Positions 1 to 8,083 of a stretch of DNA of 33,505 bases are shown here, in pieces (position 1 is the stretch's first letter; each line of letters begins with the position of its first letter). The stretch lies in assembly GCA_021648225.1 (NCBI GenBank), contig JAKITE010000017.1, positions 1-33,505 of the forward strand, read 5' to 3'. The notes below the pieces were generated by a model that saw nothing but the letters and a program-made list of their open reading frames with translations, was not told where the DNA came from and did not search any database. A program made the position numbers and the translations under genes. This DNA is from Paracoccaceae bacterium. Its GTDB lineage: Bacteria; Pseudomonadota; Alphaproteobacteria; Rhodobacterales; Rhodobacteraceae.

Positions 1-1
1 A

Positions 2-214
2 AAACCCCATAAAATCGCGTTTGAACGGGTATTTGGCAGTGTGAATCTGGACCATAAAAACGCGGTTATGTTTGAGGATGACCCGCGCAATCTGGCTGTG
101 CCCCATAATATGGGCCTGAAAACCGTGTTGGTTGGCACAAAAAGCGAGGCGGCGCATATTCAGCATCGCACAGATGATTTGACCGGTTTTATACGGGGTC
201 TGATCCCGAATTAA
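2..214 (+). CDS. HAD-family pyrimidine 5'-nucleotidase, C-terminal part (5' end outside window)
   Basis: Only the last 70 codons are present. The frame opens at the window edge with KPHKIAFERVFG and carries FEDDPRNLAVPHNMGLKTV, the HAD motif IV region (two acidic residues binding Mg2+) in the form typical of the subfamily IA pyrimidine 5'-nucleotidase group, which dephosphorylates nucleoside monophosphates in the cytoplasm. The N-terminal nucleophile Asp motif lies outside the window, so the activity is inferred from family resemblance. The gene ends in TAA and overlaps the end of the convergent lolD by 26 bases, leaving no room for a separate terminator. Confidence 0.72.
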   Translation, partial: KPHKIAFERVFGSVNLDHKNAVMFEDDPRNLAVPHNMGLKTVLVGTKSEAAHIQHRTDDLTGFIRGLIPN

Positions 215-893
215 GCTCAAACAATTGCCCTGATTCCATGCGCACAACCCTGTCCATCCGGTTGGCCAATTCATGGTTATGGGTGGCGATCAGGGCTGAT
301 AATCCGGTTTCGCGCACCAGTTCCATCAAGGCTGCAAAAACCTGATCCGAGGTTTCCGGGTCAAGGTTTCCGGTGGGTTCATCGGCCAACAAAATTTTTG
401 GCTGGTTGGCCAAAGCCCGACAAAAAGCCACCCGCTGTTGCTCGCCACCTGATAATTCCGCCGGGCGATGGTCATAACGTTTTGACAAGCCGACACGGTC
501 CAGCAATTCGCGGGCGCGCTGGTTTGCATCGGCTTTTGAAACCCCGTTGGCGCGTTGCGGCAAGGCGATATTTTCAAGGGCTGAAAATTCCGGCAACAGG
601 TGATGGAATTGATAAATAAAACCGATGGTTTCACGGCGCAGCTTTGTGCGGGCTTTGTCTTTGCCGGTATTGGCCTGCACGCCGTCAATCAGCACCTCGC
701 CCGAGCTTGCATCATCCAGCAGGCCGGCGATTTGCAGCATGGTTGATTTGCCTGCCCCCGATGGCGCAATCAAACCAACGATTTCGCCGCGCTGAAGGGT
801 GAAATTTGTGCCGTTCAGCACCGAAATTTCATTGGGTTTTCCGGCAAAATATTTTTTGGAAATATTACGCAGTTCCAATACGGGGTTATTCAT
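189..893 (-). CDS. lolD: Lipoprotein-releasing ABC transporter ATPase LolD
   Basis: ATPase of the inner-membrane Lol complex, which extracts mature outer-membrane lipoproteins from the inner membrane and hands them to the periplasmic carrier LolA. The 234-residue protein shows a Walker A at about residues 43-51 (APSGAGKST, with Ala in the first position), the ABC signature LSGGEQQRVAFCRAL, a Walker B plus D-loop ILLADEPTGNLD, and the switch His in ATHNHEL. I chose the ATG at 893 (MNNPVLEL) because it starts the ABC fold directly and overlaps the lolC stop by 8 nt (ATGAATAA), suggesting coupled translation. An in-frame ATG at 929 would lie inside lolC and add a non-homologous tail. It is the last gene of proS-lolC-lolD. 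Confidence 0.93.
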   Translation of the reverse strand: MNNPVLELRNISKKYFAGKPNEISVLNGTNFTLQRGEIVGLIAPSGAGKSTMLQIAGLLDDASSGEVLIDGVQANTGKDKARTKLRRETIGFIYQFHHLLPEFSALENIALPQRANGVSKADANQRARELLDRVGLSKRYDHRPAELSGGEQQRVAFCRALANQPKILLADEPTGNLDPETSDQVFAALMELVRETGLSALIATHNHELANRMDRVVRMESGQLFELNSGSDPV

Positions 894-2172
894 ATCGCAA
901 GGCCTCAACAGGTGAGAGTTTCGCGGCATTTCGGGCTGGAATAATGGTGATTAACAGCGATAATACCAGCGCCAGAATGGCGGTCAGGGCCACGTCTTCA
1001 AACCGTAAACGCGCCGGAATTTCGGTTAACAGCTTCACAGTCGGGTCCCAGACAGACCGCCCTGCCACCCATTCCACCAGTTGTTGAATGTCGGAAATAT
1101 AATAGGCAAACGCACTGCCTAGCACCACGCCAAGCAGGGTGCCAATCACGCCAATCAACGAGCCGCAGATGAAAAATATCCGCATAATCGACCCTTGGGT
1201 CAGGCCCATGGTGCGCAAAATACCAATATCGCGGCCTTTGTTTTTCACCAGCATGACAAGGCCGGAAATAATATTCATGGCCGCGATTAAAACCACCAGC
1301 GACAGGATGATAAACATTACGCGGCGTTCGGTATCAAGCGCTGCCAGAAACGCGCCATTGGCATTGCGCCATGTCCAGATTTGGGTGGTGTAATTGGTGG
1401 CCTCCTGCAGGGCCTCGCGCAGATCATCCACCTTTTGCGGATCTTCGACCAGCACTTCAATTTCGTCGGCTAAACCCTCACGATTAAAGAAGTTTTGCGC
1501 CTCAACGAACGGCATATAGATGCGGGTCCGGTCAATATCCGACCGCCCGACCCGGAAAATATATACCACCTCGTAATCATTGATCCGGGGGGTGGTGCCA
1601 AAAGGCGATTTCACCCCGTCCGGCGCGATAAGCTGGATAAAATCGCCGACCCGCAGGTTTAATGCCCGCGCAATGCCCGAACCGATCGCCACGCCATTGT
1701 TGAAATTGGCCAGATCCCCCGAAGAATATTCAGGGTTGATGATCAGATCCAGCGATTGCAAATCTGCCAGTGTTTCGCCGTAAATCTGCACCCCGGAATT
1801 TTGCCCGTTGGCCGAGGCCATCACCTGCGCCTTGATAATCGGCGCAGCACGGCTAACCCCCGGCACAGCCGCAATGGCAGCGGTCATTTCTGCATAGTTT
1901 TCAATGCTGCGCGACCGGCCAGCTGCCCTGTCATATTCGGCTGAATACACAGTGATATGGGCGTTAACCCCCAGTATTCTATCGGTGAATTCTTCGCGAA
2001 ATCCGACCATCACTGCTTGCACCACAATCAATACTGCCACGCCCAGCATCACGCCGATCAGGGCATACCATGCAATGACAGAAATGCCGCCCTCGGCGCG
2101 GCGCGCGCGCAGGTATCGCCACGCAATAGTCCATTCAAAACCGGAAAACGGTCGGGTCGGAGAATTAGCCAA
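886..2172 (-). CDS. lolC: Lipoprotein-releasing ABC transporter permease LolC/LolE
   Basis: Membrane subunit that works with LolD to release lipoproteins to LolA. The sequence has the family layout: an N-terminal WRYLRARRAEGG motif, one membrane helix (roughly residues 28-50), a large periplasmic domain, then three helices near the C-terminus (FIILSLVVLIAAMNI, IFFICGSLIGVIGTL, LALVLSLLITII). The ending SPVEALRYE is the usual FtsX-type tail. No ATG lies near the expected N-terminus. A TTG at 2172 gives MANSPTRPF and overlaps the proS stop by 8 nt (TTGGCTAA), so I take it as the start (428 residues). An in-frame GTG at 2256 lies within proS. Only one permease gene is seen here, so the complex may be a homodimer, but a second copy elsewhere cannot be excluded. 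Confidence 0.9.
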   Translation of the reverse strand: MANSPTRPFSGFEWTIAWRYLRARRAEGGISVIAWYALIGVMLGVAVLIVVQAVMVGFREEFTDRILGVNAHITVYSAEYDRAAGRSRSIENYAEMTAAIAAVPGVSRAAPIIKAQVMASANGQNSGVQIYGETLADLQSLDLIINPEYSSGDLANFNNGVAIGSGIARALNLRVGDFIQLIAPDGVKSPFGTTPRINDYEVVYIFRVGRSDIDRTRIYMPFVEAQNFFNREGLADEIEVLVEDPQKVDDLREALQEATNYTTQIWTWRNANGAFLAALDTERRVMFIILSLVVLIAAMNIISGLVMLVKNKGRDIGILRTMGLTQGSIMRIFFICGSLIGVIGTLLGVVLGSAFAYYISDIQQLVEWVAGRSVWDPTVKLLTEIPARLRFEDVALTAILALVLSLLITIIPARNAAKLSPVEALRYE

Positions 2173-3517
2173 GCAACAATCCTTTATCAGTAAAAATCTG
2201 GCCACAACGATCCAGCGCTGCTTCGGGAGACATTTCCTCGGATTCCCCTGTGGCACGACAGGTAAGTTCCACCATGTCGTTTTTCAAGCCACGCGGGCCA
2301 ACGGTGATGCGCCACGGCACGCCGATCAGGTCCATATCGTTAAATTTGGTGCCTGCCCGTTCATCGCGATCATCATAAAGCGGATCAAGCCCGCAAAGCT
2401 GCAAACCCTTATAGAGCATTTCACAAACCGGATCAGTGGCTTCGCCGCCTTGTTTCAAATTAACAATACCCACCCTGAACGGCGCCACAGATTCAGGCCA
2501 GATAATGCCGTTATCATCATGATTTGCCTCGATCAAAGCACCAATCAAACGCGAAACCCCGATACCGTGGCTGCCCATATGCACCTTGACCTTTTTACCG
2601 TCACGATCATCCACGGTTACATTCATGCTATCGGCATATTTGGTGCCAAAATAGAATATCTGCCCCACCTCGATGCCGCGCGCGGTTTTTTGGCGATCTG
2701 CCGGAACCTGCGCAAACAGGTCTGCATCATGGGTTTCGTCGGTGCGCGCGTATGGCGTGGTGAACTCGTTAAACACCCCTTGGCATTGCGCGTAATCGTC
2801 ATAATCAATTGCACGATCGCCAAGCGATAAATCGGTTACGGCGCTATCGTAAAACACTTCGGATTCGCCGGTTTTAGCCAGCACCAGAAATTCATGGCTG
2901 TAATCGCCACCGATCGGGCCGGTATCGGCTTTCATCGGGATGGCTTTTAGCCCCATGCGTTCATAGGTGCGCAAATAACTGACCAGATGGCGATTATAGG
3001 CGTGCAAGGCGCTAGGCTGATCGATGTCAAAATTATAGCCGTCTTTCATAAAAAATTCGCGGCCCCGCATCACGCCAAACCTCGGGCGGACCTCGTCGCG
3101 GAATTTCCACTGGATGTGATACAGGGTTTTCGGCAGTTCTTTGTAAGATTTCACCGAATTACGGAAAATATCGGAAATCAGTTCTTCGTTTGTCGGGCCA
3201 TATAGCAAATCACGGCCGCCACGATCGGTGATCCGCAGCATTTCCTCGCCATACGCATCATAGCGTCCGCTTTCGCGCCACAGATCCGCCGATTGTACGG
3301 TCGGCATCAGCATCGGAATATGGCCCGCGCGCATTTGTTCTTCGTGCACGATATCTTCGAGACGACGCAGAATTTTGAAACCCAGAGGCAGCCATGAATA
3401 TATCCCCGAGGCTGATTGGCGGATCATACCGGCGCGCAACATCAGACGATGGCTGACAATCTCTGCCTCGGCCGGGTTTTCCTTTAGGGTGGGCATGAAA
3501 TAGCGGGAAAGACGCAT
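2165..3517 (-). CDS. proS: Prolyl-tRNA synthetase (short alphaproteobacterial form)
   Basis: Charges tRNA-Pro with proline in the cytoplasm. The 450-residue class II synthetase has motif 1 around residues 30-60 (SGIYSWLPLGFKIL), motif 2 at about 135-165 (FRDEVRPRFGVMRGREFFMKD) and motif 3 (HGIGVSRLIGALIE) near residue 325, followed by an anticodon-binding domain. It is much shorter than the roughly 570-residue E. coli enzyme because the editing insertion between motifs 2 and 3 is missing, which is normal in alphaproteobacteria. These rely on separate YbaK/ProX-type proteins to clear Ala-tRNA-Pro; none is encoded here. The ATG at 3517 follows a GGAG 8 nt upstream. It is the first gene of the operon with lolC and lolD. 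Confidence 0.96.
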   Translation of the reverse strand: MRLSRYFMPTLKENPAEAEIVSHRLMLRAGMIRQSASGIYSWLPLGFKILRRLEDIVHEEQMRAGHIPMLMPTVQSADLWRESGRYDAYGEEMLRITDRGGRDLLYGPTNEELISDIFRNSVKSYKELPKTLYHIQWKFRDEVRPRFGVMRGREFFMKDGYNFDIDQPSALHAYNRHLVSYLRTYERMGLKAIPMKADTGPIGGDYSHEFLVLAKTGESEVFYDSAVTDLSLGDRAIDYDDYAQCQGVFNEFTTPYARTDETHDADLFAQVPADRQKTARGIEVGQIFYFGTKYADSMNVTVDDRDGKKVKVHMGSHGIGVSRLIGALIEANHDDNGIIWPESVAPFRVGIVNLKQGGEATDPVCEMLYKGLQLCGLDPLYDDRDERAGTKFNDMDLIGVPWRITVGPRGLKNDMVELTCRATGESEEMSPEAALDRCGQIFTDKGLLLG

Positions 3518-3540
3518 GGGGTAGGCTCCGAATAAACTGT

Positions 3541-3555
3541 TAAGCTTGGTTTAAG
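3541..3555. promoter_or_regulatory. CtrA-like box TTAA-N7-TTAA upstream of proS
   Basis: The sequence TTAAGCTTGGTTTAA matches the full CtrA half-site pair (TTAA, 7-bp spacer, TTAA). It lies 24-38 bp upstream of the proS start codon, where it would overlap the leftward promoter. CtrA is a cell-cycle and motility regulator of many alphaproteobacteria. The match is seen directly; binding is inference, and such an 8-base pattern is expected by chance about once per two windows of this size. Confidence 0.3.
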
Positions 3556-3607
3556 GCAAGGGCGCATGGCCTGCAATGAATTGATTTGTGAAATACCTAA
3601 AAAACCG

Positions 3608-3637
3608 TTGCAGAATCGCGGTTAACGGCGCTATAAG
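3608..3637 (+). promoter_or_regulatory. Possible rightward promoter for the candidate small RNA
   Basis: TTGCAG (3608-3613) and TATAAG (3632-3637) are separated by 18 bp, giving a fair -10 and a weak -35. Transcription would start near 3644 and run to the terminator at 3743-3771. No recognisable rightward protein gene follows, which is why I read this as a possible RNA gene promoter. Confidence 0.3.
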
Positions 3638-3643
3638 CAAGGA

Positions 3644-3773
3644 CAAGCTGATCAGAAGAACGCCACGGGAAACCGTCAGGATGGGCTCGACAGCTTTGAC
3701 AAAAGGCCTTGTGGAAAATGGCTCAAGTCTCAGGGAGATATTAAAAGCGGCTCGTGCATCGGGCCGCTTTTTT
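3644..3773 (+). ncRNA. Candidate small structured RNA between ppx and proS
   Basis: A stretch of about 130 nt, antisense to the flanking operons, bounded by a promoter-like pair upstream and a strong intrinsic terminator at its end. Inside are a GAAA-capped hairpin (ACGG-GAAA-CCGT around 3665-3676) and a complementary pair AAGCTG/CAGCTT that could enclose it. I do not recognise a known family: it lacks the hallmark sequences of tmRNA, RNase P RNA or SRP RNA. The alternative is that the terminator only serves the leftward ppx transcript and the rest is spacer. Confidence 0.33.
3743..3771. terminator. Bidirectional intrinsic terminator at the end of ppx
   Basis: A 12-bp stem (AAAAGCGGCTCG paired with CGGGCCGCTTTT, one G-U) with a 5-nt loop, TGCAT. 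Read rightward it ends in six T's (3768-3773); read leftward it ends in four T's. It begins 2 nt after the ppx stop codon, so it very likely ends the nadK-to-ppx operon transcript. The longer U-run is in the rightward direction, which would also terminate the candidate small RNA. Confidence 0.85.
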
Positions 3774-5236
3774 CAATTTTTATAGGTCAGCTTTGCATCG
3801 CAATCAAATGCTGCCGCAAGGCTGTTAAGGCGTTTTTCAACCACCTCTCCGGCCAGCCCTGTTTGCGACAGGCAAAGCGTGATGGTGTTGTCACTGCGCG
3901 AAATTTCGGTCTGGGCCAGCGTTTTGGCCAAAGCCGCAGAAACCATCGCGCCCAGTCGCATGGCTTTGCCCAGCTTTTGCGCCTGAGTGGCGGTTTCATC
4001 ATCCAGCAACAGCAAGGCAGGCTGGTTGTCAAAGCCCGAAGATTTATAGCGCGACCGGATCGCGAGCGCCAAAAACAGCCGTCCCTGATGGTTTACGCCG
4101 CCCATATTGGCGCGGGTTACAGCCTCAAAGCTCATATCGGCGCGATAATCGGGATGGCTGCGCCAGGTTACATCATGCAACAGGCAAGCCGCATGCATCA
4201 GGCGCAAAAATCCGGGGGTTTGCCCTGCATAAAGCGGCAAAAGCCAGTGGTAAAGCGCGTCGCCAAAGCCGGGAAACCGGGCGTTGGATTGCTCCATAAA
4301 CCGGCAGGCCTCAAGCAATGGATCAAGGTTTCGGGTTTTTTGCGGCATTTTTTCGAACAACATACCCTCGCGGATACCATAGCTGGAAATCGCAAGGGTT
4401 TTAGGGTTTAGCCGGTTCACAAGATGCACCATAACCTTGGCGGCCAGCGGCACCAGTTTCAGGCGCGCCATGGATGTGTCGGTATATTCCGCCAGTTCCT
4501 CGGCGGTGCGGCTTTCGGCCCAAATAGCGGTTTCCAGCATTTGTTCGGGGCGCAGCGTATATTCGTGTAACACTTTTAACGGATAGGCATTTCGCGTCAT
4601 ATCCAGCCGCGCAAGCGCGCGCCATGATCCACCCACCAAAAACAGACGCGCGGCCTGCGCCGACATCTGCATGGCAGCGATCTGGCTGGAAATATGCCTG
4701 TCAATATCGCCGGCAAACCCTTGCAATTTCAGCGGCCCCAAAGCCGAGGTCACGCATTGCCCGACCTTGCCGTTTTTCAGCTCTGCCAGCTCCATGGATG
4801 CGCCGCCAATATCACAGACCAGCCCTTCGGCATCGGGCCAGCCAAGCAACACGCCCTGGGCCGAAAGCCGGGCTTCCTCTGCCCCTGTGGCCACATGCAG
4901 ATCAAGGCCGAATTCCCGCAATACGTCTTGGCAAAATTCAGCACCGTCCGAGGCTTCGCGCACCGCGGCGGTGGCCACACCGGCAATGGATTTCAGCCCC
5001 ATGTTTTTGATCAGGGCCATAAACCGCCCCAATGCCAGCATGGCGCGGCGTTTGCCCTCTGGATTTAGCGGGGGGGTTAGCAGGCCGGTATTGGCCATGC
5101 CCGCCCCCAGGCCACACAGCACTTTTTCATTATAAAAATATGCAGGCGAGCGCGACGCTCCGTCAAAAACCACCAGCCGCACGGAATTTGACCCTACATC
5201 TATTACCGCCATGCGATTTGAATGGGGATCAATCAT
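3773..5236 (-). CDS. ppx: Exopolyphosphatase / pppGpp phosphohydrolase family protein (Ppx/GppA)
   Basis: Releases phosphate from the ends of polyphosphate chains, or converts pppGpp to ppGpp; the family does one or both. The N-terminal ASKHA (actin-like ATPase) fold is clear: MAVIDVGSNSVRLVVFDG (phosphate-1 loop), GVATAAVREASDGAEF and VCDIGGASMEL (phosphate-2 loop). A C-terminal region with HDVTWRSHPDYR looks like the HD-like domain of longer Ppx proteins. The gene follows ppk1 with start and stop interlocked, so polyphosphate synthesis and breakdown are co-transcribed. I used the ATG at 5236 (487 residues). A TTG at 5248 overlaps the ppk1 stop (TTGA) and an ATG at 5212 begins exactly at the conserved motif, so the N-terminus is uncertain. 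Confidence 0.9.
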   Translation of the reverse strand: MIDPHSNRMAVIDVGSNSVRLVVFDGASRSPAYFYNEKVLCGLGAGMANTGLLTPPLNPEGKRRAMLALGRFMALIKNMGLKSIAGVATAAVREASDGAEFCQDVLREFGLDLHVATGAEEARLSAQGVLLGWPDAEGLVCDIGGASMELAELKNGKVGQCVTSALGPLKLQGFAGDIDRHISSQIAAMQMSAQAARLFLVGGSWRALARLDMTRNAYPLKVLHEYTLRPEQMLETAIWAESRTAEELAEYTDTSMARLKLVPLAAKVMVHLVNRLNPKTLAISSYGIREGMLFEKMPQKTRNLDPLLEACRFMEQSNARFPGFGDALYHWLLPLYAGQTPGFLRLMHAACLLHDVTWRSHPDYRADMSFEAVTRANMGGVNHQGRLFLALAIRSRYKSSGFDNQPALLLLDDETATQAQKLGKAMRLGAMVSAALAKTLAQTEISRSDNTITLCLSQTGLAGEVVEKRLNSLAAAFDCDAKLTYKN

Positions 5237-5244
5237 GGGCCAGA

Positions 5245-7413
5245 TCAATCATGAGAATGGGTCAGGCGCGGCGCGTCTTTGGCACCAACGCGGCCCCGAC
5301 CGGAAAGCGACGGGTTTTCCATAAAAAACCGGTGGCAGGAAAAGGCTTTTTCGCCGGCATCGTGGCGGATATAACCACCATCGGATTGCAACACCCAGCT
5401 TTGGGCCTGATCAGCCAGATTGGCGGCCATCACCTGATCAATGATCTGCGCGTGCACGGTTTTGTTTGTAATCTGCACCAGGGTTTCGATCCGCCATGCC
5501 AGATTACGCCCCATCCAGTCAGCGCTGGAAATATAGACCAGTGCCTTGCTGCTGGGCAGCCCATACCCGTTGCCAAAACAACATATGCGCGAATGTTCCA
5601 GAAACCGGCCCACCACGGATTTCACCCGAATATTTTCCGACAGTCCCGGCACCCCCGGGCGCAATCCGCATATGCCGCGAATGACCAGATCAATTTTAAC
5701 CCCCGCCGCGCTGGCACGGTAAAGCGCATCGATCACGTCAACCTCGACCAGCGAATTCAGCTTTACCCAGATCGCCGCCGGTTTGCCCGTTTTGGCAAAT
5801 TCAGCTTCTGCTTCGATATTCCCCAACAGGGTGTTTTTCAGGGTCAGCGGCGAGATTGACAGGTTTTCCAGCACTTCGGGCCGGGCATAGCCCGATACAT
5901 AATTAAATACTTTGGTAGCATCGCGGCCAAGGGCTTTGTCACAGGTAAACAGCGACAGATCCGTATAGATATTGGCGGTAATCGGATGGTAATTGCCGGT
6001 GCCAAAATGGGTATAGGTCACCAGTTTTTCACCCTCGCGCCGCACTACGGTGGATATTTTAGCATGGGTTTTCCAGTCAATAAACCCGTAAACCACCTGC
6101 GCGCCCGCCCGTTCCAGCGACCGAGACAGCCGGATATTGGCGGCCTCGTCAAAGCGGGCTTTCAGTTCGACAATTGCGGTAACCGATTTGCCTGCCTCGG
6201 CAGCTTCGCACAGGGCCGCCACAATCGGGCTATCGCGGCTGGTGCGATACAGGGTTTGTTTTATGGCCAGAACATTCGGGTCTGCGGCGGCTTGTTTCAG
6301 GAATTGCACGACCGTATCAAAGGTTTCATAAGGGTGGTGCAGCAGCATGTCTTTTTGTTTGATGGCGGCAAAAATATCGCCGTCAAAATCCAGCACCCGT
6401 TCGGGAACGCGGGGTGAAAACGGTTTCCACAATAAATCTGGCCGGTCTTTTATCACCAGCTCGGAAAGATCGGTCATGCCGATCAAACCATCCACCTCGA
6501 TTACCTCGTCCAGCATCACGCCGGTTTCCTGAAGGATGGTCTGGCGCAGGCCATCCGGCGCATTGCCCGAGATTTTCAGCCGGATCACCTGCCCGCGTTT
6601 GCGGCGTTTCAGGGCGGTTTCGAATTCGCGCACCAGATCTTCGGCCTCGTCCTCGACCTCCAGATCACTGTCACGCAACACCCGGAACGCGCAGTTGCCC
6701 TGTAATTTATAACCCGGAAAAAGCTGGGTGAAAAAGATTTCCAGCAGGCTTTCAAGCGGCAAAAACCGGATGGTGCCGTCGGGCAAATCCGCCATGCGGT
6801 GAAAGCGCGGAATTTGGGCAGGTACCGGCAGCAGGGCCTCCAGTTTTGGTTTGTCACCTTTGCGTTTCATCTGCAATGCCAGTGCAAACCCGCCCGAGGC
6901 AATGAAGGGAAACGGATGTGCGGGGTCAATGGCGATGGGGGTAAGAATCGGAAAGACCTGCTCCAGAAATACTTTTTCAAGCACCCGGCGGTCATCATCC
7001 GAAACATCCGCAGCCGACAATATCCGGATTTTCTCTGCTGCCAGTTCTTGGCGTAATTTTCGCCAGCTGATTTGCTGGCGCAGCATCAGGGCATGGGCGT
7101 CAATATTGATGGCCTCGACTTGTTGGGCCGCGGTTTGGCCATCATTGCTTAGCTTGGCTACGCCTTCACGCAATAATTGCCGCAAGCCTGCCACCCGCAC
7201 CGTGTAAAATTCATCAAGATTGGTGGCGGAAATTGCCAGAAACCGCACCCGTTCCAACAGCGGCACTTTGGGGTTTTCCGATTCTTCCAGCACCCGCCAG
7301 TTAAACGACAACCACGACATTTCACGGTTGAAAAACCGTTTCGGGTCGGTGATGTCGATGGTCGGGCAATCGCAAACCGTATCCACCGGATTATTAAGAA
7401 AATCAGCGTCCAT
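5245..7413 (-). CDS. ppk1: Polyphosphate kinase 1
   Basis: Transfers the gamma-phosphate of ATP reversibly onto inorganic polyphosphate at the inner face of the membrane. The 722-residue protein has the full PPK1 layout: N-terminal domain with NREMSWLSFNWRVLEE, the head domain, and two phospholipase D-like catalytic domains. The autophosphorylated His is in DWKTHAKISTVVRREG and the second catalytic His in FLEHSRICCFGNG. THFGTGNYHPITANIYTD is also diagnostic. The ATG at 7413 lies inside the end of hda (11-nt overlap), and the stop interlocks with ppx. The C-terminal 20 or so residues (ending in THSHD) look variable. Confidence 0.97.
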   Translation of the reverse strand: MDADFLNNPVDTVCDCPTIDITDPKRFFNREMSWLSFNWRVLEESENPKVPLLERVRFLAISATNLDEFYTVRVAGLRQLLREGVAKLSNDGQTAAQQVEAINIDAHALMLRQQISWRKLRQELAAEKIRILSAADVSDDDRRVLEKVFLEQVFPILTPIAIDPAHPFPFIASGGFALALQMKRKGDKPKLEALLPVPAQIPRFHRMADLPDGTIRFLPLESLLEIFFTQLFPGYKLQGNCAFRVLRDSDLEVEDEAEDLVREFETALKRRKRGQVIRLKISGNAPDGLRQTILQETGVMLDEVIEVDGLIGMTDLSELVIKDRPDLLWKPFSPRVPERVLDFDGDIFAAIKQKDMLLHHPYETFDTVVQFLKQAAADPNVLAIKQTLYRTSRDSPIVAALCEAAEAGKSVTAIVELKARFDEAANIRLSRSLERAGAQVVYGFIDWKTHAKISTVVRREGEKLVTYTHFGTGNYHPITANIYTDLSLFTCDKALGRDATKVFNYVSGYARPEVLENLSISPLTLKNTLLGNIEAEAEFAKTGKPAAIWVKLNSLVEVDVIDALYRASAAGVKIDLVIRGICGLRPGVPGLSENIRVKSVVGRFLEHSRICCFGNGYGLPSSKALVYISSADWMGRNLAWRIETLVQITNKTVHAQIIDQVMAANLADQAQSWVLQSDGGYIRHDAGEKAFSCHRFFMENPSLSGRGRVGAKDAPRLTHSHD

Positions 7414-8083
7414 GCAAGCCTGCCAGAATTTGTTTGGCCAAAGGCACCGTTAAAGGCCGTTTTTGCGAAAATGCCGCCCTGTCCAATGCCTGAACCAGCG
7501 CCACCGCATCGCCATATGACCGGTCCATATGTTTTAGCAAATAGGCAATCAGTTCGGGCGAAACCGAAAGCTGACGATCCGAAAACAGTTTTACCATCAT
7601 CATGCCCAACAGCGCATCATCGGGCGTTTCCAGATGCACCAGCGGCATGGCTGAAAGGCGCGACACCAGATCGGGCAGCTCTATTTTCCAGCGCGCCGGC
7701 GGGGTTTGGCCGGTTAAAAGCAAGGGACGTTTGCTGGCATTCATGGCATTATAAAGATGAAAAAGCTGTTCTTGCGCCGCTGGATTGCCGGAAACATTTT
7801 CAGCACCTTCCACCACAATTGCAGGGGCGTTTTCCAGACGGGGTATATCAATATCAAAAACATCGACAATTTCTGCGCCGGTCTGGCTGGCCCAGACATG
7901 GGCAAGATGGGTTTTGCCAGCGCCGGTTGGTCCGATCAGGGCCAGTTTTTGATGGGGCCAATCGCGCCATGCATCCAGTTGATGCACCGCCATGGCATTA
8001 CAGGGCGCAATGAAAAAATCATCGCGCCCCAATGCGAGGCGGGCGGGCAAAGGCAAAACAAGCTGTTCGGCAGAATTACTCAT
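7403..8083 (-). CDS. hdaA: HdaA, DnaA-related regulatory inactivator of replication initiation
   Basis: A 226-residue protein related to the AAA+ and lid part of DnaA but without its DNA-binding domain. In alphaproteobacteria HdaA, bound to the sliding clamp, stimulates ATP hydrolysis by DnaA and so limits re-initiation. The N-terminus QLVLPLP (residues 7-13) fits a beta-clamp binding motif. Walker A is GPTGAGKTHL (about residues 50-59). The Walker B stretch reads AIVVEGAENV, with Glu-Gly instead of the usual acidic pair, so own ATPase activity may be weak. Its start overlaps the stop of the upstream permease by 8 nt (ATGAGTAA). The location between that permease and ppk1 is a common arrangement in Rhodobacterales. 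Confidence 0.88.
   Translation of the reverse strand: MSNSAEQLVLPLPARLALGRDDFFIAPCNAMAVHQLDAWRDWPHQKLALIGPTGAGKTHLAHVWASQTGAEIVDVFDIDIPRLENAPAIVVEGAENVSGNPAAQEQLFHLYNAMNASKRPLLLTGQTPPARWKIELPDLVSRLSAMPLVHLETPDDALLGMMMVKLFSDRQLSVSPELIAYLLKHMDRSYGDAVALVQALDRAAFSQKRPLTVPLAKQILAGLHGR

Noticed and set aside
1904..2830. A 308-codon rightward frame opposite lolC and proS.
   Set aside because: It is antisense to two clearly conserved genes and its protein has no recognisable domain. Such shadows arise from codon bias.
3588..3785. A 65-codon rightward reading frame between proS and ppx.
   Set aside because: Its codons include many rare AGA, AGG, CTA and ATA, it has no ribosome site, it runs through the terminator stem and T-run, and the protein resembles nothing.
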